Source: Rugalucina vietnamica
Lineage: Eukaryota > Mollusca > Bivalvia > Lucinida > Lucinidae
Length of the DNA stretch: 64,000 bases
Assembly (NCBI GenBank): GCA_964017185.1
Contig: OZ024876.1
Span: forward strand, 35,379,278-35,443,277
Reading direction: 5' to 3'
Shown here: positions 42,852-55,200 of the stretch, piece after piece
How positions within the stretch are numbered: position 1 is the stretch's first letter
Layout: the number at the start of each line of letters is the position of its first letter
Position numbers and translations under genes: made by a program
The notes under the pieces: model-generated
Told to the model about the DNA's origin: nothing
The model's database searches: none
What the model saw: only the letters and a program-made list of their open reading frames with translations

Positions 42852-43200
42852 ACCTATCAGGTATATTACTATCAGATACTTTTTTTTTTCATGGAGAGCA
42901 TGGATACCTAGTGGTAGAGTGTATGACTTCATGCCATTATATTTACATTTTTCTGAAACCTCCTTAGATGAATCATTAGATGTTCATCTGTGTTCATACT
43001 TCCATGAACAACATTGTGTCACGCGACGTGACGTAATCCAAACTTGACGTCAAAAAACATGAATCTCGCCAATGTGATTGGACATTGTAAACGTCGACGC
43101 CGTTCCGCTGTTTGAACACACACTGTGTGTAGATTCTCTGTTTGCTGATAAATGTGACCGCCTTGGTGATTTTTCAACAAGCGATAGAGAGAAATGAATG
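42852..43200. other. MRPS11 downstream region
   Basis: No gene. Near 42895-42940 a CTAGTGGTAGAGTGTATGA stretch looks like a SINE A box, too short to call. Confidence 0.3.
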
Positions 43201-43202
43201 TA

Positions 43203-43693
43203 CAGGCCACCTTCGCTATCTCAAACTCGGTTGTCTCGAAAACCCCACTTATGTTGAATTGCTCCCTCATTCCCGAGCATCTCTTCCTATATGTTATTGT
43301 ATTTCAACCTTGCTTATGTCGAACTCGGTTATGACGAAAATTCGGCTATGTCGAAGTCAAAGATCGCTCCCCACAGAAAAAAGACCATTAGTTTCACCCT
43401 TCCTGTGTCGAACTTCGAAGTCAAAAATCGGTCTTTGCCGAGTGGATATCTACTAACAGCCTTTCATCACAGGATTTGTTAAAGAATGTTTTGACATCAT
43501 GTGTTAGGTCGGGGAATATACATTTGAAATCACAATTAATGGGGTTAACATGGTGGAAAATGAAAGGAGAACCACTGAAAGAGTTGAAATTTTTTATGAA
43601 CCTTGGCTGGTCTCAATTTGGTTATCTCGAATCTCGGAAAACTCGAAGTAGTTTCTCCTTTCCCCTTAATTTCGATATAGCGAAGGTGGCCTG
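43203..43693. mobile_element. TA-target MITE (Tigger/pogo type)
   Basis: CAGGCCACCTTCGCTAT and ATAGCGAAGGTGGCCTG are perfect inverted ends flanked by TA. The interior repeats TTATGTCGAACTCGG and TATCTCGAATCTCGG motifs, as in pogo-like elements. No transposase. Confidence 0.85.
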
Positions 43694-43822
43694 TAAATAT
43701 AAGCAATGAGTTTAATTTTTCTGTTATTCATGGAGCTATGAACCGCAGTGGGTCGCTAGCAAAGCTTACATGAACCCCTTCATAGCTCCATGAACACCAG
43801 AAAAATGAAATTCATTTCTTAA

Positions 43823-44236
43823 ATGAAAACTTGTCCATGCAATATACTGAGATTTATACAGCTGAAAAAATTGAAAAATTTTCATCGGAAAAATTTTAAT
43901 ATGTTTATAATTTTTGCTCAAAACATTGATTGTGGGTGCATGTTAGAACCGCCTTCACACCCCAGTTTTACTATATAAAAGTGGTTTTGTTTGTTTGAAT
44001 TGATGCTTAACGTCCCAGTCAACAGCAAAGGTCATGTCGGGACGTTGCTTCCATTTTATGGGACTTGTACAAAAAAATTAATGAGGATGTCATGACATCC
44101 AACAAGTGCTTAAAGCTTATATGTATGGATAGTTTGACTTGAACCACTTTTACAGGGCAGGCTCAAACCAGAGTGGTTTACCAGTATTCAGATTCTTTTG
44201 GCCCCAATGGGCGTATAAAAGTGTGGTATAGTTTGT
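43823..44236 (+). mobile_element. Foldback family B, copy 7, interrupted by a SINE
   Basis: AAATGAAAACTTGTCCATGC, CAAAACATTGATTGTGGGTG and CCCAGTTTTACTATATAAAA, then the 43984-44213 insertion, then a short remainder. Confidence 0.7.
43984..44213 (-). mobile_element. SINE-like insertion with 10-bp target duplication
   Basis: TATAAAAGTG flanks both sides (43974-43983 and 44214-44223). On the minus strand CTGGTTTGAGCCTG resembles a B box. The left part contains AACGTCCCAGTCAACAGC. It is inserted in a family B element. Confidence 0.65.
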
Positions 44237-44640
44237 GGATTGAACTCCACTGGTACAAAGTTATGTCCTTGCATGAGCTTGGCAAATTACCTCTTTTTAG
44301 TTTTGGTTAATAGCAAGGAAGCGGTGACTTGTCATGACATGACCCAAATATTGTTGACTGCAATTTCAGCTGGGGATAATTCTCAAATACCGAGACAATC
44401 TCCATATCGGGACACTGTCTCCGTTAAGGAGATAAATTATGTCAAAAAAAAGATCATCCCACAAAAAATTGAATGTACCTCCCATTTGGAGACCAACAAG
44501 TTTCCGATTTGAGGGAGATCCCCATATGAAATTTGGCATATTTTCAGACTGTCATGAGCATTTTATTTTGAGGAAGTGCATGTTAAAACCAGTTGAGAAG
44601 ACACCTGTTCATCAAGATCTAAATTCTGTTGCATAAAAAA
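44237..44640. other. Intergenic, nothing recognised
   Basis: Short frames only. Confidence 0.3.
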
Positions 44641-45605
44641 TCCTGTTTCGACCAGATCGACTCATGGACTGAGTAGATTGCTGCCCTTGAGTGTTGGAAA
44701 AATCGATATTTACTGTTGTTAACACTCTAGCACCTTTATTTATTTTTGATCGATTTTCTTCATTGTTGGCAGTAATAGAACAACCATTATATTTTGTATG
44801 AGTTTGAATTTTGGCCATATCCCACAAGTGATTGTGATGTTAGCTGCTCTGGAGTATTTGAAAAATTGACATTTGAGCCGCCTTGTGGGAAAACCAACAA
44901 TGTGGTTTCCAACCAGGTCCGACACAAACCGACCTGTACAGTCAAAGAAAAGAGCTAGAAGCTTGAAATTTTGGATTTAGGTAAAAGAGGAACTGTACTA
45001 TCCGAGTAGCGAAAACAAAGGCGCTGATCAGCTTCGCAGTTACTGCAAGCTGATCTGCGCCTTTGTTTTCGCCTAGGCAGATTGTTGGCTTTCCCATGTG
45101 GTGGCTCATTTAGTGTTTTTAACACTCTAGCACCTTTATTTTTGATTGGATCTTCATCATTCTTGCCAGTAATAAGGACAACCATAATATCCGAGATGAT
45201 TAAAAATTTACATTTAGTAAACACACTATCGCCTTCATTTTCTGATTGGGTCTTCTTCATTCTTCCAAAGTAACAAGGGCACCTACATCATCTCAGATGT
45301 GTTTGCATTTCGACTGAATTGGATCATGGGCTGCAGTGACCTGCCCTTTTTTGTCTTGACAAATCTTTATTGACTTAAAATGGGAAGAATTCTGTTAACA
45401 GTATACATGAAACTGCTAGATTTATGATTGTGTCTTCATTTTTGCAAGTTAAAGAGACAGCCATGAAATCTCAGCCAATGCCATTTGGGACTGTGGAATT
45501 ACGTTCCCTTTAGTGTTAGAAAAATCAATATTAAGTTTGCAACAGCTGGTTCTAAACGTGACATATTGGTTCTCTGGTGAGCAATTGTTGCCGTTTGAGC
45601 TACTT
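44641..45605 (+). mobile_element. T1-related repeat with AACACTCTAGCACC units
   Basis: Three diverged units (TTAACACTCTAGCACCTTTA, GATTGGATCTTCATCATTCT) lead to CTGGTGAGCAATTGTTGCCG and TTTGAGCTACTTGTTG, the same terminus as at 37635. A family A MITE is inserted at 44875. Confidence 0.5.
44875..45107. mobile_element. MITE family A with ATTT target duplication
   Basis: GAGCCGCCTTGTGGGAAAAC and TTTCCCATGTGGTGGCTC; GCGAAAACAAAGGCGCTGAT and ATCTGCGCCTTTGTTTTCGC form the palindrome. Confidence 0.88.
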
Positions 45606-45736
45606 GTTGAGAATTGTCACCAGCTAAATGTTAAGCCACAAAATCAAAAAATCTTGTCAAGGATCTGAATCCTTATCTTGTAAAGATGTACAAAAGCAAT
45701 ATCAAGTGAAAGGGTCAACTATAAAGTATTTAACTA

Positions 45737-45913
45737 CACTACAATCTCTCAATAACACTATTGTTTGGGTCCAAACTTTCTGTGTTAGCTGTCCAATCCA
45801 TGTTAAAATGAGAATAAAATGTTTTTTTTTTTATATATAACAAAATAAGTTAAAGTGACGCTTTGGGTCCAGCATTGATCAGTGTTATATCCAAAACCGC
45901 ATAGAGGTTGACG
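45737..45913. mobile_element. TA-target MITE, diverged
   Basis: CACTACAATCTCTCAATAAC and CGCATAGAGGTTGACG, with TTGTTTGGGTCCAAACTTTC as in 39617-39787. Confidence 0.45.
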
Positions 45914-47439
45914 TATATAATGGGGGAAAAAGTTGCACTATCTTTGTTGGTAAAACAAAAGTTCTGATAGCTGATCTGAAGTGTTGTTTTCACATAATAA
46001 CCAGAGGTCCATTGGTCCTGAGAACGCTCACCTGAAGCCTGATCTTGGAGTATTAAGTCATCACGAAATGACCTTGACCTTGAATACTCACACAACTTTA
46101 TTGACTTCATAAGTTGTCTGCATCTGCAAAGTTTCAGGTCTCAGGCTGCAATAGTTTCCAAACCCAGTGATTTCTGACAAAACCATAATTTTAATTTCGG
46201 TATTTAAATGACCGTGGGTGAAGGTCAAGAAATGACCTTGGCCTTCATTAATTACTTACCTTCATTGACTCCATTAGTTGTCTGCATCTAGCAACTTTCA
46301 GGTCTCAGGCTGCAACAGTTTCCAAAATATCCATTGTTTTAGCCTTTTCCATGTAAAAGCCTATGTTTCCAAAATTGACCTTGCCGTAAAATAGGTCAAG
46401 GTCATCCTAGGGTCATCATTTCAACAAACTACGATGGACTGGAGTCCCAAATGCTACATACCAAGTTTCACGTAAATCGGCCAGCTGGTTCTGGAGAAGA
46501 TTTTGAGTGGTTTTTACCATAAAAGGGCATGGCGGCCATCTTGGTCATGTGACACAAATTTCTCGAAAAACTTTTGTTCCCCCTATCCATGGACGCTCCA
46601 CATAAAATTTCACTTTGATTGGCCAAGCAGTTTCAGAGAAGAAGATTTTTGAAAAGTGTGTATGGACGACAGACTGGCCAAGGTCAAGAGATGACCTTGA
46701 CCTAAATTAATCACATACCTTCATCTACTCCATTAGTTGTTTGCATCTACCACTTTTCAGGTCTCAGGCTGCAACAGTTTTCAAAAAATCCATAGTTTTC
46801 ACTTTTTCCATGTAAAAGCCTATGTTTCCAAAATTGAAATTGCCGTAAAATAGGTCAAGGTCATCCCAGGGTCATCATTTGATCAAACTATGATGGGCTG
46901 AAGTCCCCGATGCTACACACCAAGTTTCATGACAATCGGCCAGCTGGTTCTGGAGAAGAAGATTTTTGAGTGGTTTTTACCATATATGGGCGTGGCTGCC
47001 ATTTGGTCATGTGGCCCGGATTTGGCGATCAAACTTTCGTCTCCCCTACCCATGGATGCTCCACATAAAATTTCACTTTGATTGGCCAAACAGTTTCAGA
47101 GAAGAAGATCTTTGTAAAGTGTGTATGGATGACAGACTGGCCAAGGTCAAGAGATGACCTTGACCTAAATTAATCACATACCTTCATCTACTCCATTAGT
47201 TGTTTGCATCTACCACTTTTCAGGCCTCAGGCTGCAATAGTTTTCAAAAAATCCATAGTTTTCACTTTTTCCCCATGTAAAAGTAAGTCTATGTTTCCAA
47301 ATTTGACCTTGCCGTAAAATAGGTCAGGGTCATCCAAAGGTCATCATTATATCAAACTATGATGGGCTGAAGTCCCCAATGCTACATACCAAGTCTCGTG
47401 GAAATCTTCTGGAGAAGAAGATTTTTGAAGGGTTTTTAC

Positions 47440-49170
47440 AGTGCTCCAGATAAGGATTGATGGTCAATGGGTATTTACCCACCTCTTTTTGGCTTAATTG
47501 GGTATTTCAGAATCCATTGGGTAAAACTATAATTTTTAAAATTTCCAATTGGGTACTTCATGTTTTTGTATTGGGTATCATAATCGAGGATGAAAATAAA
47601 GTTAAAATTAAAAACAAAAATCATGTATTTTAATAATAACTGATTTACCCCTTGTTTTGAGGGTACATGTACATGTATCTCTGCTAATTTCCTATAACAT
47701 TGGAAGTGGTACTGAAAAAAATTATCCTCAATTGTCTATGTGATTAAGTTTTTCTAAAAGCTAATACTTGTAATCTACTTTATAAAGCAACATAAAAAGA
47801 CAAAAATCCACATTTTAAATGACACAATATATTTTTGAAGCTGCTTCCTGTTGTAAAAAGTATTTTGCTCAATGAGGTAATATCTGGAAATGATCTATTT
47901 TTGATATTTTAACTCCTATTGAAACTATGCAGAGCCATCACGCTCTATAATACAGGCATAGTGGGTGGGGTACGGTTAACAGAGATCGTAAGTTGCGTAA
48001 AATTTTAGGATGTCCTTCAGCTGTTAATTGCAGAATCAAAAAATTGTGTGGAAATAATGAAAAATAAAATTTCAAGAAATGTTCTTAACTTTACATTCAA
48101 CTAGAAATGCGTGTTTGTAAAACACTATGCCCCCAACTGTATGCTTGTCCCTAAACTGGCAGTTTGTATGATTCATTTATTTCATTCGAATGCAGTCAAA
48201 TTTAATTTCCTGAAGAAGCTGTTTGGTTGTGATTGTTTTGACCTCGATCCAGAAACAGAATGTAAGCTTTTTTGCAGGCAAGTTAGAAATGAAGTAAAAA
48301 TTTTAGGAATGTGTATATGAAATTTCAAAACCCTAGCATTCACCATTCAAAAGTTTCAAATTTCACCGAAAAGTGGAAAAATCAATCAAAATTTCAAAAT
48401 TCCGTATTTTTGTCAAAATGTGACGGAAAGTTCTCAAAAGTTAATCAGGTCATCTACTCCTCAGCCCAAACAAGTGTACCAAATATGAAGGCTCTAGCTT
48501 AAATACTTTTTGAGATATCTTGCACACAAGATTTTCAAATTTTGTTTTCAAAGGGAAATAACTCAGAAAAGGGGCGTAACTTGGACATGAAAAAAATACG
48601 GGTCAACTATTTTTTCATGAGGAATGTGCATATGAAATTTCAAAACCGTAGCATTCACCGTTCAAAAGTTAACAGACGCACAGACAGACAGACAGACAGA
48701 CAAGCCGAAAGCAATATGCCCTTCCAACTTTTTCAAAGTTCGGGGCATAATAAAACAAATCTGATGGTTCATTATTGAAAGAAACAGGCTAAAGAATTGG
48801 GCTTCCTTTTCTCCCAGTCAAACTGAAAGTACAATTCTATTCTCACACGCAACCTGGCGGCGAAAATCGATTGGCTGAAATTCTTGGCTCATAGTCTGGA
48901 TCATCAAGATAGTCTCTCTATAGCATATGAATGGCAAAACGGGAACCAAGTTCCCAAAATAGACCCACGTCTACGCATGTGCAGGCAAGCATGACATTGG
49001 GTAAACATTCCTGTATTTGACAAATTAAAGGGCCGTACGCAAAGAAAATAATCTGATTTGCGTACCGCAGATTTTTTTTGCTTTTCTGTACGCAGAGTTG
49101 TAAATCTTAATTGGGTTTTAAGAAATTTTAATTGGGTAAATACGCAGATACGCTGCTTATCTGTAGCACT
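47440..49170. mobile_element. hAT-type element with 8-bp target duplication GTTTTTAC
   Basis: AGTGCTCCAGATAAG and CTTATCTGTAGCACT are the inverted ends; GTTTTTAC flanks both (47432-47439, 49171-49178). Internal AATTGGGTA and TACGCAGATACGC motifs match 35796-36307. No hAT transposase. Another repeat is nested at 48103-48750. Confidence 0.87.
48103..48750 (+). mobile_element. Repeat AGAAATGCGTGTTTGTAAAACAC ... GGGGCATAATA, nested
   Basis: 5' hairpin GTGTTTGTAAAACAC next to TATGCCCCC, and GTTCGGGGCATAATA at the 3' end (inverted TATGCCCC). A GACAGACAGACAGACA run sits near 48680. The hairpin, microsatellite and subterminal-inverted-repeat layout resembles T1-T3. Confidence 0.55.
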
Positions 49171-49610
49171 GTTTTTACCATATATGGGCGTGGCAGCCAT
49201 CTTGGTCATGTGACCAAGATATCACGATCAAACTATCCAAGGAGGCTCCACATAAAATTTCAACTAGATCGGCCAAGCGGTTTCAGAGAAGATCTTTGAA
49301 ATTGTGGACGACGACGGACGGACGCCGGATTATGGCCATCCTATTAGCTCACCTTGTGAGCCTTCGGCTCAGGTGAGCTAAAAAAAAAAGAAAAAAAAAA
49401 AAAGATTTTCCTATTTTTCATTGAAAACTTGCATTATTGATTGTTTTTAACATTATTTCAGGTTCAGATTGAGTTTTAAAGCCACAGATTGGTGAAGAGA
49501 ACAGATTTATGGACTTAAGTGCTGATTCTATGAAAATTTTTATTTGTGCAAGCATTAAATAGAAAATAAATACATTTTACTTATTTTATATGTACCACAG
49601 AAATTTCTGA

Positions 49611-49859
49611 CCCTGGCGCCAGTTGTTCAAAACGTCGTTAGCTTAACATCCTCGTTAAGACCTCAACTTGTTAGGTAAATGCCGACTAAATAAGCAAATA
49701 CACTGTTATTTTTTGCTGATAAAATGTGAGAATCCGTTGCATTGCAAAGGATTCTCACATTTTATCAACAAAAAATAACAGTGTACTTGTAATATTCATG
49801 CTTGAAAATTTAACAAATCGTTAACTAACGACACCGTTAATTTTGAACTGGCCCCTGGA
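49611..49859. mobile_element. Foldback MITE with long central palindrome
   Basis: Outer arms CCAGTTGTTCAAAACGTCGT and TTTTGAACTGGCCCC; inner near-perfect hairpin from ACACTGTTATTTTTTGCTGA to CAACAAAAAATAACAGTGTA around CATTGCAAAGG. A relative is split at 57433 and 58555. Confidence 0.8.
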
Positions 49860-49980
49860 GTTTGGCTAGCATCAGAAGTACATGTCACTGCCTGACCATG
49901 TGGTCATGTGTTCAAAATAATATTCTATTGTTAGGATTTAGGCCCCTTAAAAATGATTTCAAGCTTTCCAATTAATATAA

Positions 49981-50870
49981 TAGCTTACCTGAGCTGAGGC
50001 TCATGAGGTGAACTTACTGGCCTTCGTGCGTCCATGCGTGTATCTCAGTCCTGTCACACTTTCAAACATAAATATCTCAAAGGGGCCACTGTGCCAATTG
50101 CGATTAAATTTTATCTGAAGCATCATTGAGATTAGGGAAAGGTTGTGTTAAGTCTTAGGCCACATTGGATGATCTGGTTTCCATAACAACAGATAGCTCC
50201 AATAATAAAATCAAATCTCGCGGCCCCCATGGGCAGTCAAGAGCACTGTTTCTTAATCACTTGATCATTTCACGGCTGTGTCCGGTGCGGGTTCGAGCCC
50301 CACACTGACCATGTGAGACAAGCCAAGTTCTGCTTGCGGGTGTGCCAGGTGGTTTTTCTCGGGGTTCTCCCGTTTTCGCCCACCTACTGACTGGCCGATC
50401 TCATATGAGCTTGAAAGGGACGTAAAACTGAATTTTAAATAATAAAAAAAAATCTTCTATGAAATCATAAGGCCCTGAGCTTTCATATTTTGTGTGTAGC
50501 AATGTATATTCTTCTTTACACATTCTGCCAACCATGCTCCTGGGGTCCATACAGGCCAGAGCGTGATTATCTGCCATAGGCAGCGATTAGGTTTATCATG
50601 AGAAATACATGAAAAACCTCTAAAGCCACGAGACACAAAGCTTCTTTATTTAGTATGCAGCACTGCTATATGGAGCTTCACAAATGGCCTTGCACCCTGG
50701 GGCCAACAATAGCCCCACAAGAAGGGTCATTAGCTCTCATAACCTTACAATGGGAAGAACTCTGAATTCACAAGTCCCACAGCATTTATATTTAATTAGA
50801 TGTCAGTCTTTTGAACTATGGAATTGAACAACATAAGGGAGTTTATGTTGGTGTCATATTTCTATGGTAA
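49981..50870 (+). mobile_element. T1 repeat, copy f, with SINE insertion
   Basis: TAGCTTACCTGAGCTGAGGC at the left, then GGAAAGGTTGTGTTAAG and GAGCTTTCATATTTTGTGTG units as in 33755-35795. Confidence 0.65.
50211..50437 (+). mobile_element. tRNA-derived SINE with 10-bp target duplication
   Basis: A-box-like CATGGGCAGTCAAGAGCACT and B box GGTGCGGGTTCGAGCCCC, then CTCATATGAG and AAAGGGACGTAAAACTGAA. AATAATAAAA flanks both ends (50201-50210, 50438-50447). Same family as 18331-18552. Confidence 0.82.
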
Positions 50871-50930
50871 ATTTTAATTAAATTGACCATAGGCGCCTAA
50901 ATTATACAAGAATTCCAGATCATAAAGTGT

Positions 50931-50978
50931 GCTGTCGTCCGAGACATGATACAACCTTCGATATATTCGGACGACAGC
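50931..50978. repeat. Perfect 12-bp stem hairpin
   Basis: GCTGTCGTCCGA and TCGGACGACAGC enclose a 24-nt loop. No family assigned; it ends about 10 bp before a family A MITE. Confidence 0.6.
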
Positions 50979-50988
50979 AGTGCCAAAT

Positions 50989-51222
50989 GAGCCACTGCAT
51001 GAGAAAACCAACAAAGTGGTTTCCAAACAGGTCAGACACAAACCAAGCTTTACAAGCACAGAAGATGGTTAGAGGCTGTAAATTTTGAAATTAAAAAGGA
51101 GAGAAATTATACTATCCATGTAGCGAAAACAAAGGCACTGATCAGCTTCGCAGTTACTGAGAAGCTGATCTGCGCCTTTGTTTTCGCATAAACAAAATGT
51201 TGGTTGTCACATGACATGGCTC
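50989..51222. mobile_element. MITE family A with AAAT target duplication
   Basis: GAGCCACTGCATGAGAAAAC and GTTGTCACATGACATGGCTC; GCGAAAACAAAGGCACTGAT and ATCTGCGCCTTTGTTTTCGC. Confidence 0.88.
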
Positions 51223-51441
51223 AAATAATTCCTGGGAATATGCTTGAAATAACAGGACATACAATAACACTAAAATTTATTATTTCATTTAAATCTCTCC
51301 TCATTATATGAAGAATGAAAAATGTTTAAAAAATACAATAATTTCATTTGTACACACTATAAAACATGCACACACTTGAATACTACCGGGTATTATGTCC
51401 ATAATGAATTTAGGTTCATTAAAAGCTGACAAAGTTTATTT

Positions 51442-51652
51442 GAGCTTTGACGCCTTCGGGAGTTCCGACCAGCTCTGACATTAACTGGCCTGTACAGTCA
51501 TAGAAGCAGGCTAAAAGCTTGAAATTTCGGAAGTAATTGTACTGTTTGTGTAGCTAAAACAAAGGCGCTGATCAGCTGTGCAGTTACTGCACAGCTGATC
51601 TGCACCTTTGTTTGTGCAGATGCAAAAATCAGGTTTTCTCATGATGCGGCTC
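51442..51652. mobile_element. MITE family A with ATTT target duplication
   Basis: GAGCTTTGACGCCTTCGGGA at the left, TTTTCTCATGATGCGGCTC at the right; ACAAAGGCGCTGATCAGCTG palindrome. Confidence 0.8.
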
Positions 51653-52070
51653 ATTTAATAGCCAAAACTTTTAACTGGACACTAAAGGTGCATTGACACT
51701 ACACTCTAGTCTGCATCTGTTATCTGGATATACAAATTCGCACAAGACAAAACTTAAACCACATCAGGATCACCTGAGGTGATGATCAGAAATTGATCGA
51801 CTCAGTATCAGAAGATAGATAGGATCAAACAGATTCGGATCAGTTGTTAATTCCCGAAGATCGGTTTTCTCGCTTTGTGGCTCATATATTTTTTAAATGT
51901 GAAAGCACATTTAATTGGGATCAATAATAAATTATGACTTCATGGAAGCCAAATGGGAAGTGTTATACACACAATTTTCATGTTTCATTGTCGTGTGGAC
52001 ACCATGTGGCTTAATTCTTAGCGCTGCTCAGGAGACAATATTCCTCTTTGTTACTATTGTTTATTTTTTG
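51653..52070. other. Region downstream of NGLY1
   Basis: TCGGTTTTCTCGCTTTGTGG at 51861 is a family A end. On the minus strand AATAAA at 52065-52060 lies just after the NGLY1 stop, a candidate but unusually close poly(A) signal. Confidence 0.35.
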
Positions 52071-52243
52071 TCAAGAGAGATAAATCTTGATGTCTAATGG
52101 TGTGGATGACGTGTCCTTGACAGATTGTCTGAAGAGCTGCGTGTGTTGCCAGGCAACATCACCTTGGCCACCGGACAGGCGAGCCGTCAAGGTAAAGCTA
52201 GTCTCTCCCTGCAGCTCGGTCACTGTCTCAATGCTGGGTCCTC
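52071..52243 (-). CDS. NGLY1: NGLY1 coding exon 6 (last), end of PAW domain
   Basis: Acceptor CCATTTCAG|GAGG. Encodes GPSIETVTELQGETSF, LSGGQGDVAWQHTQLFRQS and ends KIYLS-TGA. GDVAWQHTQLFRQS is near-identical to the vertebrate C-terminus. Confidence 0.96.
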
Positions 52244-55200
52244 CTGAAATGGAGCATAATCATTACATGTATTCATGCTCATCTTATACTAAGCAGGAAA
52301 TTCAGGGTTATCATTCTGATCTGTCACCTGTTAGCATTTTTAACATTAATGGGTTGCCGCATCTCAAAACCAACAATCTGCATATGCGAAAGCAAAGGTG
52401 TAGATCAGCTCTGCGGTAACCGCCAAGCTGATCAGCACCTTTGTTTTCGCTACATAGATAGTACAATCCCTCTTCTTGTTAAATCCAAAATCTCAAGCTT
52501 CTAGCCTTCATCCGTGACTGTGCAGGCTGGTTTGTGTAGGACCTGGTCAAAAACCCAAATTGTTGGTTTTCTCACACAAATGCTCATGTGTGGTATGATT
52601 GGTGGTCAGAATCATGACTGATAGTTTGGCCAGTGTCAGAAGTAAGATCAACAGAATCTGTAAATACTGTTGATTTTTTTTTTCATTATTTAAAACCAGG
52701 TCAAAACATTTTATGCTTGTTGAGCATGAAAAAAACTTTCAAAACCCAAAATCCTTGATTTTAAACCAAATACATTTATCAAGGATGTAGCTGTGGCTAT
52801 TTATTTCATAATTTGTGTTGAATCTGACAAGGTTATAAAACCTTTTTTCATGCTCAACTAAGCAGAGCATGAAATTAATCCTACTCAATCATTTTAAAAT
52901 GCCAACAATTATTGACATCTCAATATTTATTAGCAGGTAAAATTACTGGCACTGGTATAAATCTTAGCTTGAAATTTCTACCAATTTTGATTATTTCAGT
53001 ATACAGGATCAATTTAAATTTCACGATCAGATATGAATGAAAATGTTTGTAACCTCATGGCCTGGTCTAGAACCTAAAACATGTTCTATTCATGAGGCTA
53101 CTCATGAGGATATAAAAGACTACCTTTGAGCATTGCACAAGTTGAGTCACTACATATCATCCAGTTGATTCTGCCCGTTTCAAATGTTGCACTGTCTGCT
53201 CTGATTTCAATCCGGTCTACCTTCATTCTAGATTCTATAAATTTAAAAAAGAAATACACTGTAATGTAAATATGAAATTTTCACATGACCTTGACTTTGA
53301 GAATTCTATTTCCAAATCATTATCCAGGCCTCAAAGGTTATAAAACTTCTTTCAAGCTCAGCTCAGCTGAACATGAAATTTCAACTGCTCATAAATGTTG
53401 AAATAGTCAAAATTAGTGGAAAATTAAGGTTCAAAACTCAAAATCTAGTAATTTATCCCGCTCATAAATGTTAAAATGCCAACATTTATGTGCAGGATAA
53501 ATTTTAGTCTCAGCTGAGTTGAGCATGAAAAAGTTTTATTATCGGATCATTCTCCAGATCTTGAATTCACGAGTGAGCATTCTATCTTTGTTAGAACTTG
53601 AATAAAAAGAAGAGAATCAAGATATTTTCAGTGTTGGCAAGAACTTTGCGGGACATTAGCAAAACATTCTGTTCTTGCACATTTTTGAACTGACTGTATT
53701 TATAGCTTCCGCATGAAAAAATGTCTTTGTTATCAATTTTTCTCACACAGACCAGACCCAAAGATTATAAAACTTTTTTCATGCTCAACTCAGCTGAGAC
53801 TATTTAAAATTTATCCTGCTAATGATAGTTCGTCTCTCACTAATGAGAAAGACCATCATTATTTCTTGAATAGTGCTGATGTGTGTTGGTGAGTTCTTTG
53901 ATGGCTGACTAGGCCAATTCTGGCTCTAAACTGTCGGTTGCAAGTAGAGCAAGTCAATGTCATAGAGTCTGCTGGTGGCACATTTGTTTTGGCTTTGCGC
54001 TCTCTTCGCTTTCTTTCAGCTTCACAGATTCTTTTCTTTTCATAGAGAGCTGCTCCTTTGTTGATGAGACCTCGCCACTTTGATCGCTCCTGTGCAGTCT
54101 GTTCCCAGGACCCCATTGGTATTTTGAAATCCTTCAGAGAGGCTTTGAGGGTGTCTTTGTAGCGTTTCTTCTGGCCACCTTGAGAGCGCTTTCCCTCCTG
54201 TAGTTCTCCATAGAAAACTTTCTTTGGAAGTCGCGCATCAGGCATTCTTATAACATGGCCAGTCCATCTTAGCTGTGCTAGCTTTAAGACTGTATGCATG
54301 CTTTGCATCCCTGCTTTCCTCAGGACCTCTGTGTCTGGAATCTTGTCCTGCCACTTGATTTTTAACAACTTTCTCAAACAGCTTAAGTGGAAATGGTTAA
54401 GTCTCTTTGCATGGCGTTGGTATACTGTCCAGGTCTCACATGCATACAAGAGGGTTGGCAGTACCACAGCCTTGTAGACTTTCAGCTTGGTGTCAAGCTT
54501 GATTCCATTTCGCTCCCAGACATTTGCACGGAGTCTTCCGAATGCCACACTAGCTTTTGCAATTCTGGCAGTGATCTCATCATCAATATGCACTGCTCTG
54601 GAGAGAGTGCTTCCCAGGTAGGTGAACTTGTCAACAACTTTCAGTTTTTGCCCATTCACAGTGATGGTTGGTTCATTATATGGTTTTCCGGGGGCTGGTT
54701 GGTGTACAACCTCTGTCTTTTTTGTGCTGATTGTGAGATCATAGTTATCACATGACTGTGAGACTTGATCCATGGCTCTTTGCATTTTTGCCTCTGTGTT
54801 GGCATTCTTATCCATATCATCTGCATAGAGGAGCTCATCTAGCACATCAGTCTGGGCCTTAGTTTTGGCTTGCAACCTTCTGAGGTTGAATATGTTGCCA
54901 TCAAAACGGTACCTGATTGGAAAACCAGTGTCACTGTCCTGAAAAGCATCCATAAGCATGGCAGAAAACATCATGCTGAACAGTGCTGGTGCCAGAACAC
55001 AGCCTTGTTTGACCCCATTTGTTACTTCAAATGGTTCAGAGAACTCTCCATCATTCTGCACACGTGCCTGCATGCCATCATGAAACTGCCGCACCATAGC
55101 TATGAATCTGGGTGGACAGCCAAACTTGGCCATGATTTTCCAGAGTCCATCACGACTAACAGTGTCAAAAGCTTTGGTGAGGTCAACAAACGTCATGTAT

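Larger units (their letters stand above)
45997..49380 (-). mobile_element. T1 repeat, copy c, minus orientation
   Basis: On the minus strand it starts TAGCTCACCTGAGCCGAAGG (49380) and ends GTGAGCGTTCTCAGGACCAA, TGGACCTCTGGTTAT (about 45997). Three units near 475 bp are visible (from about 46205, 46680 and 47155) with AGGTCAAGGTCA and TGACCTTGACCT runs. The hAT element at 47440-49170 lies within a GTTTTTACCATATATGGG motif of the third unit. Confidence 0.8.
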
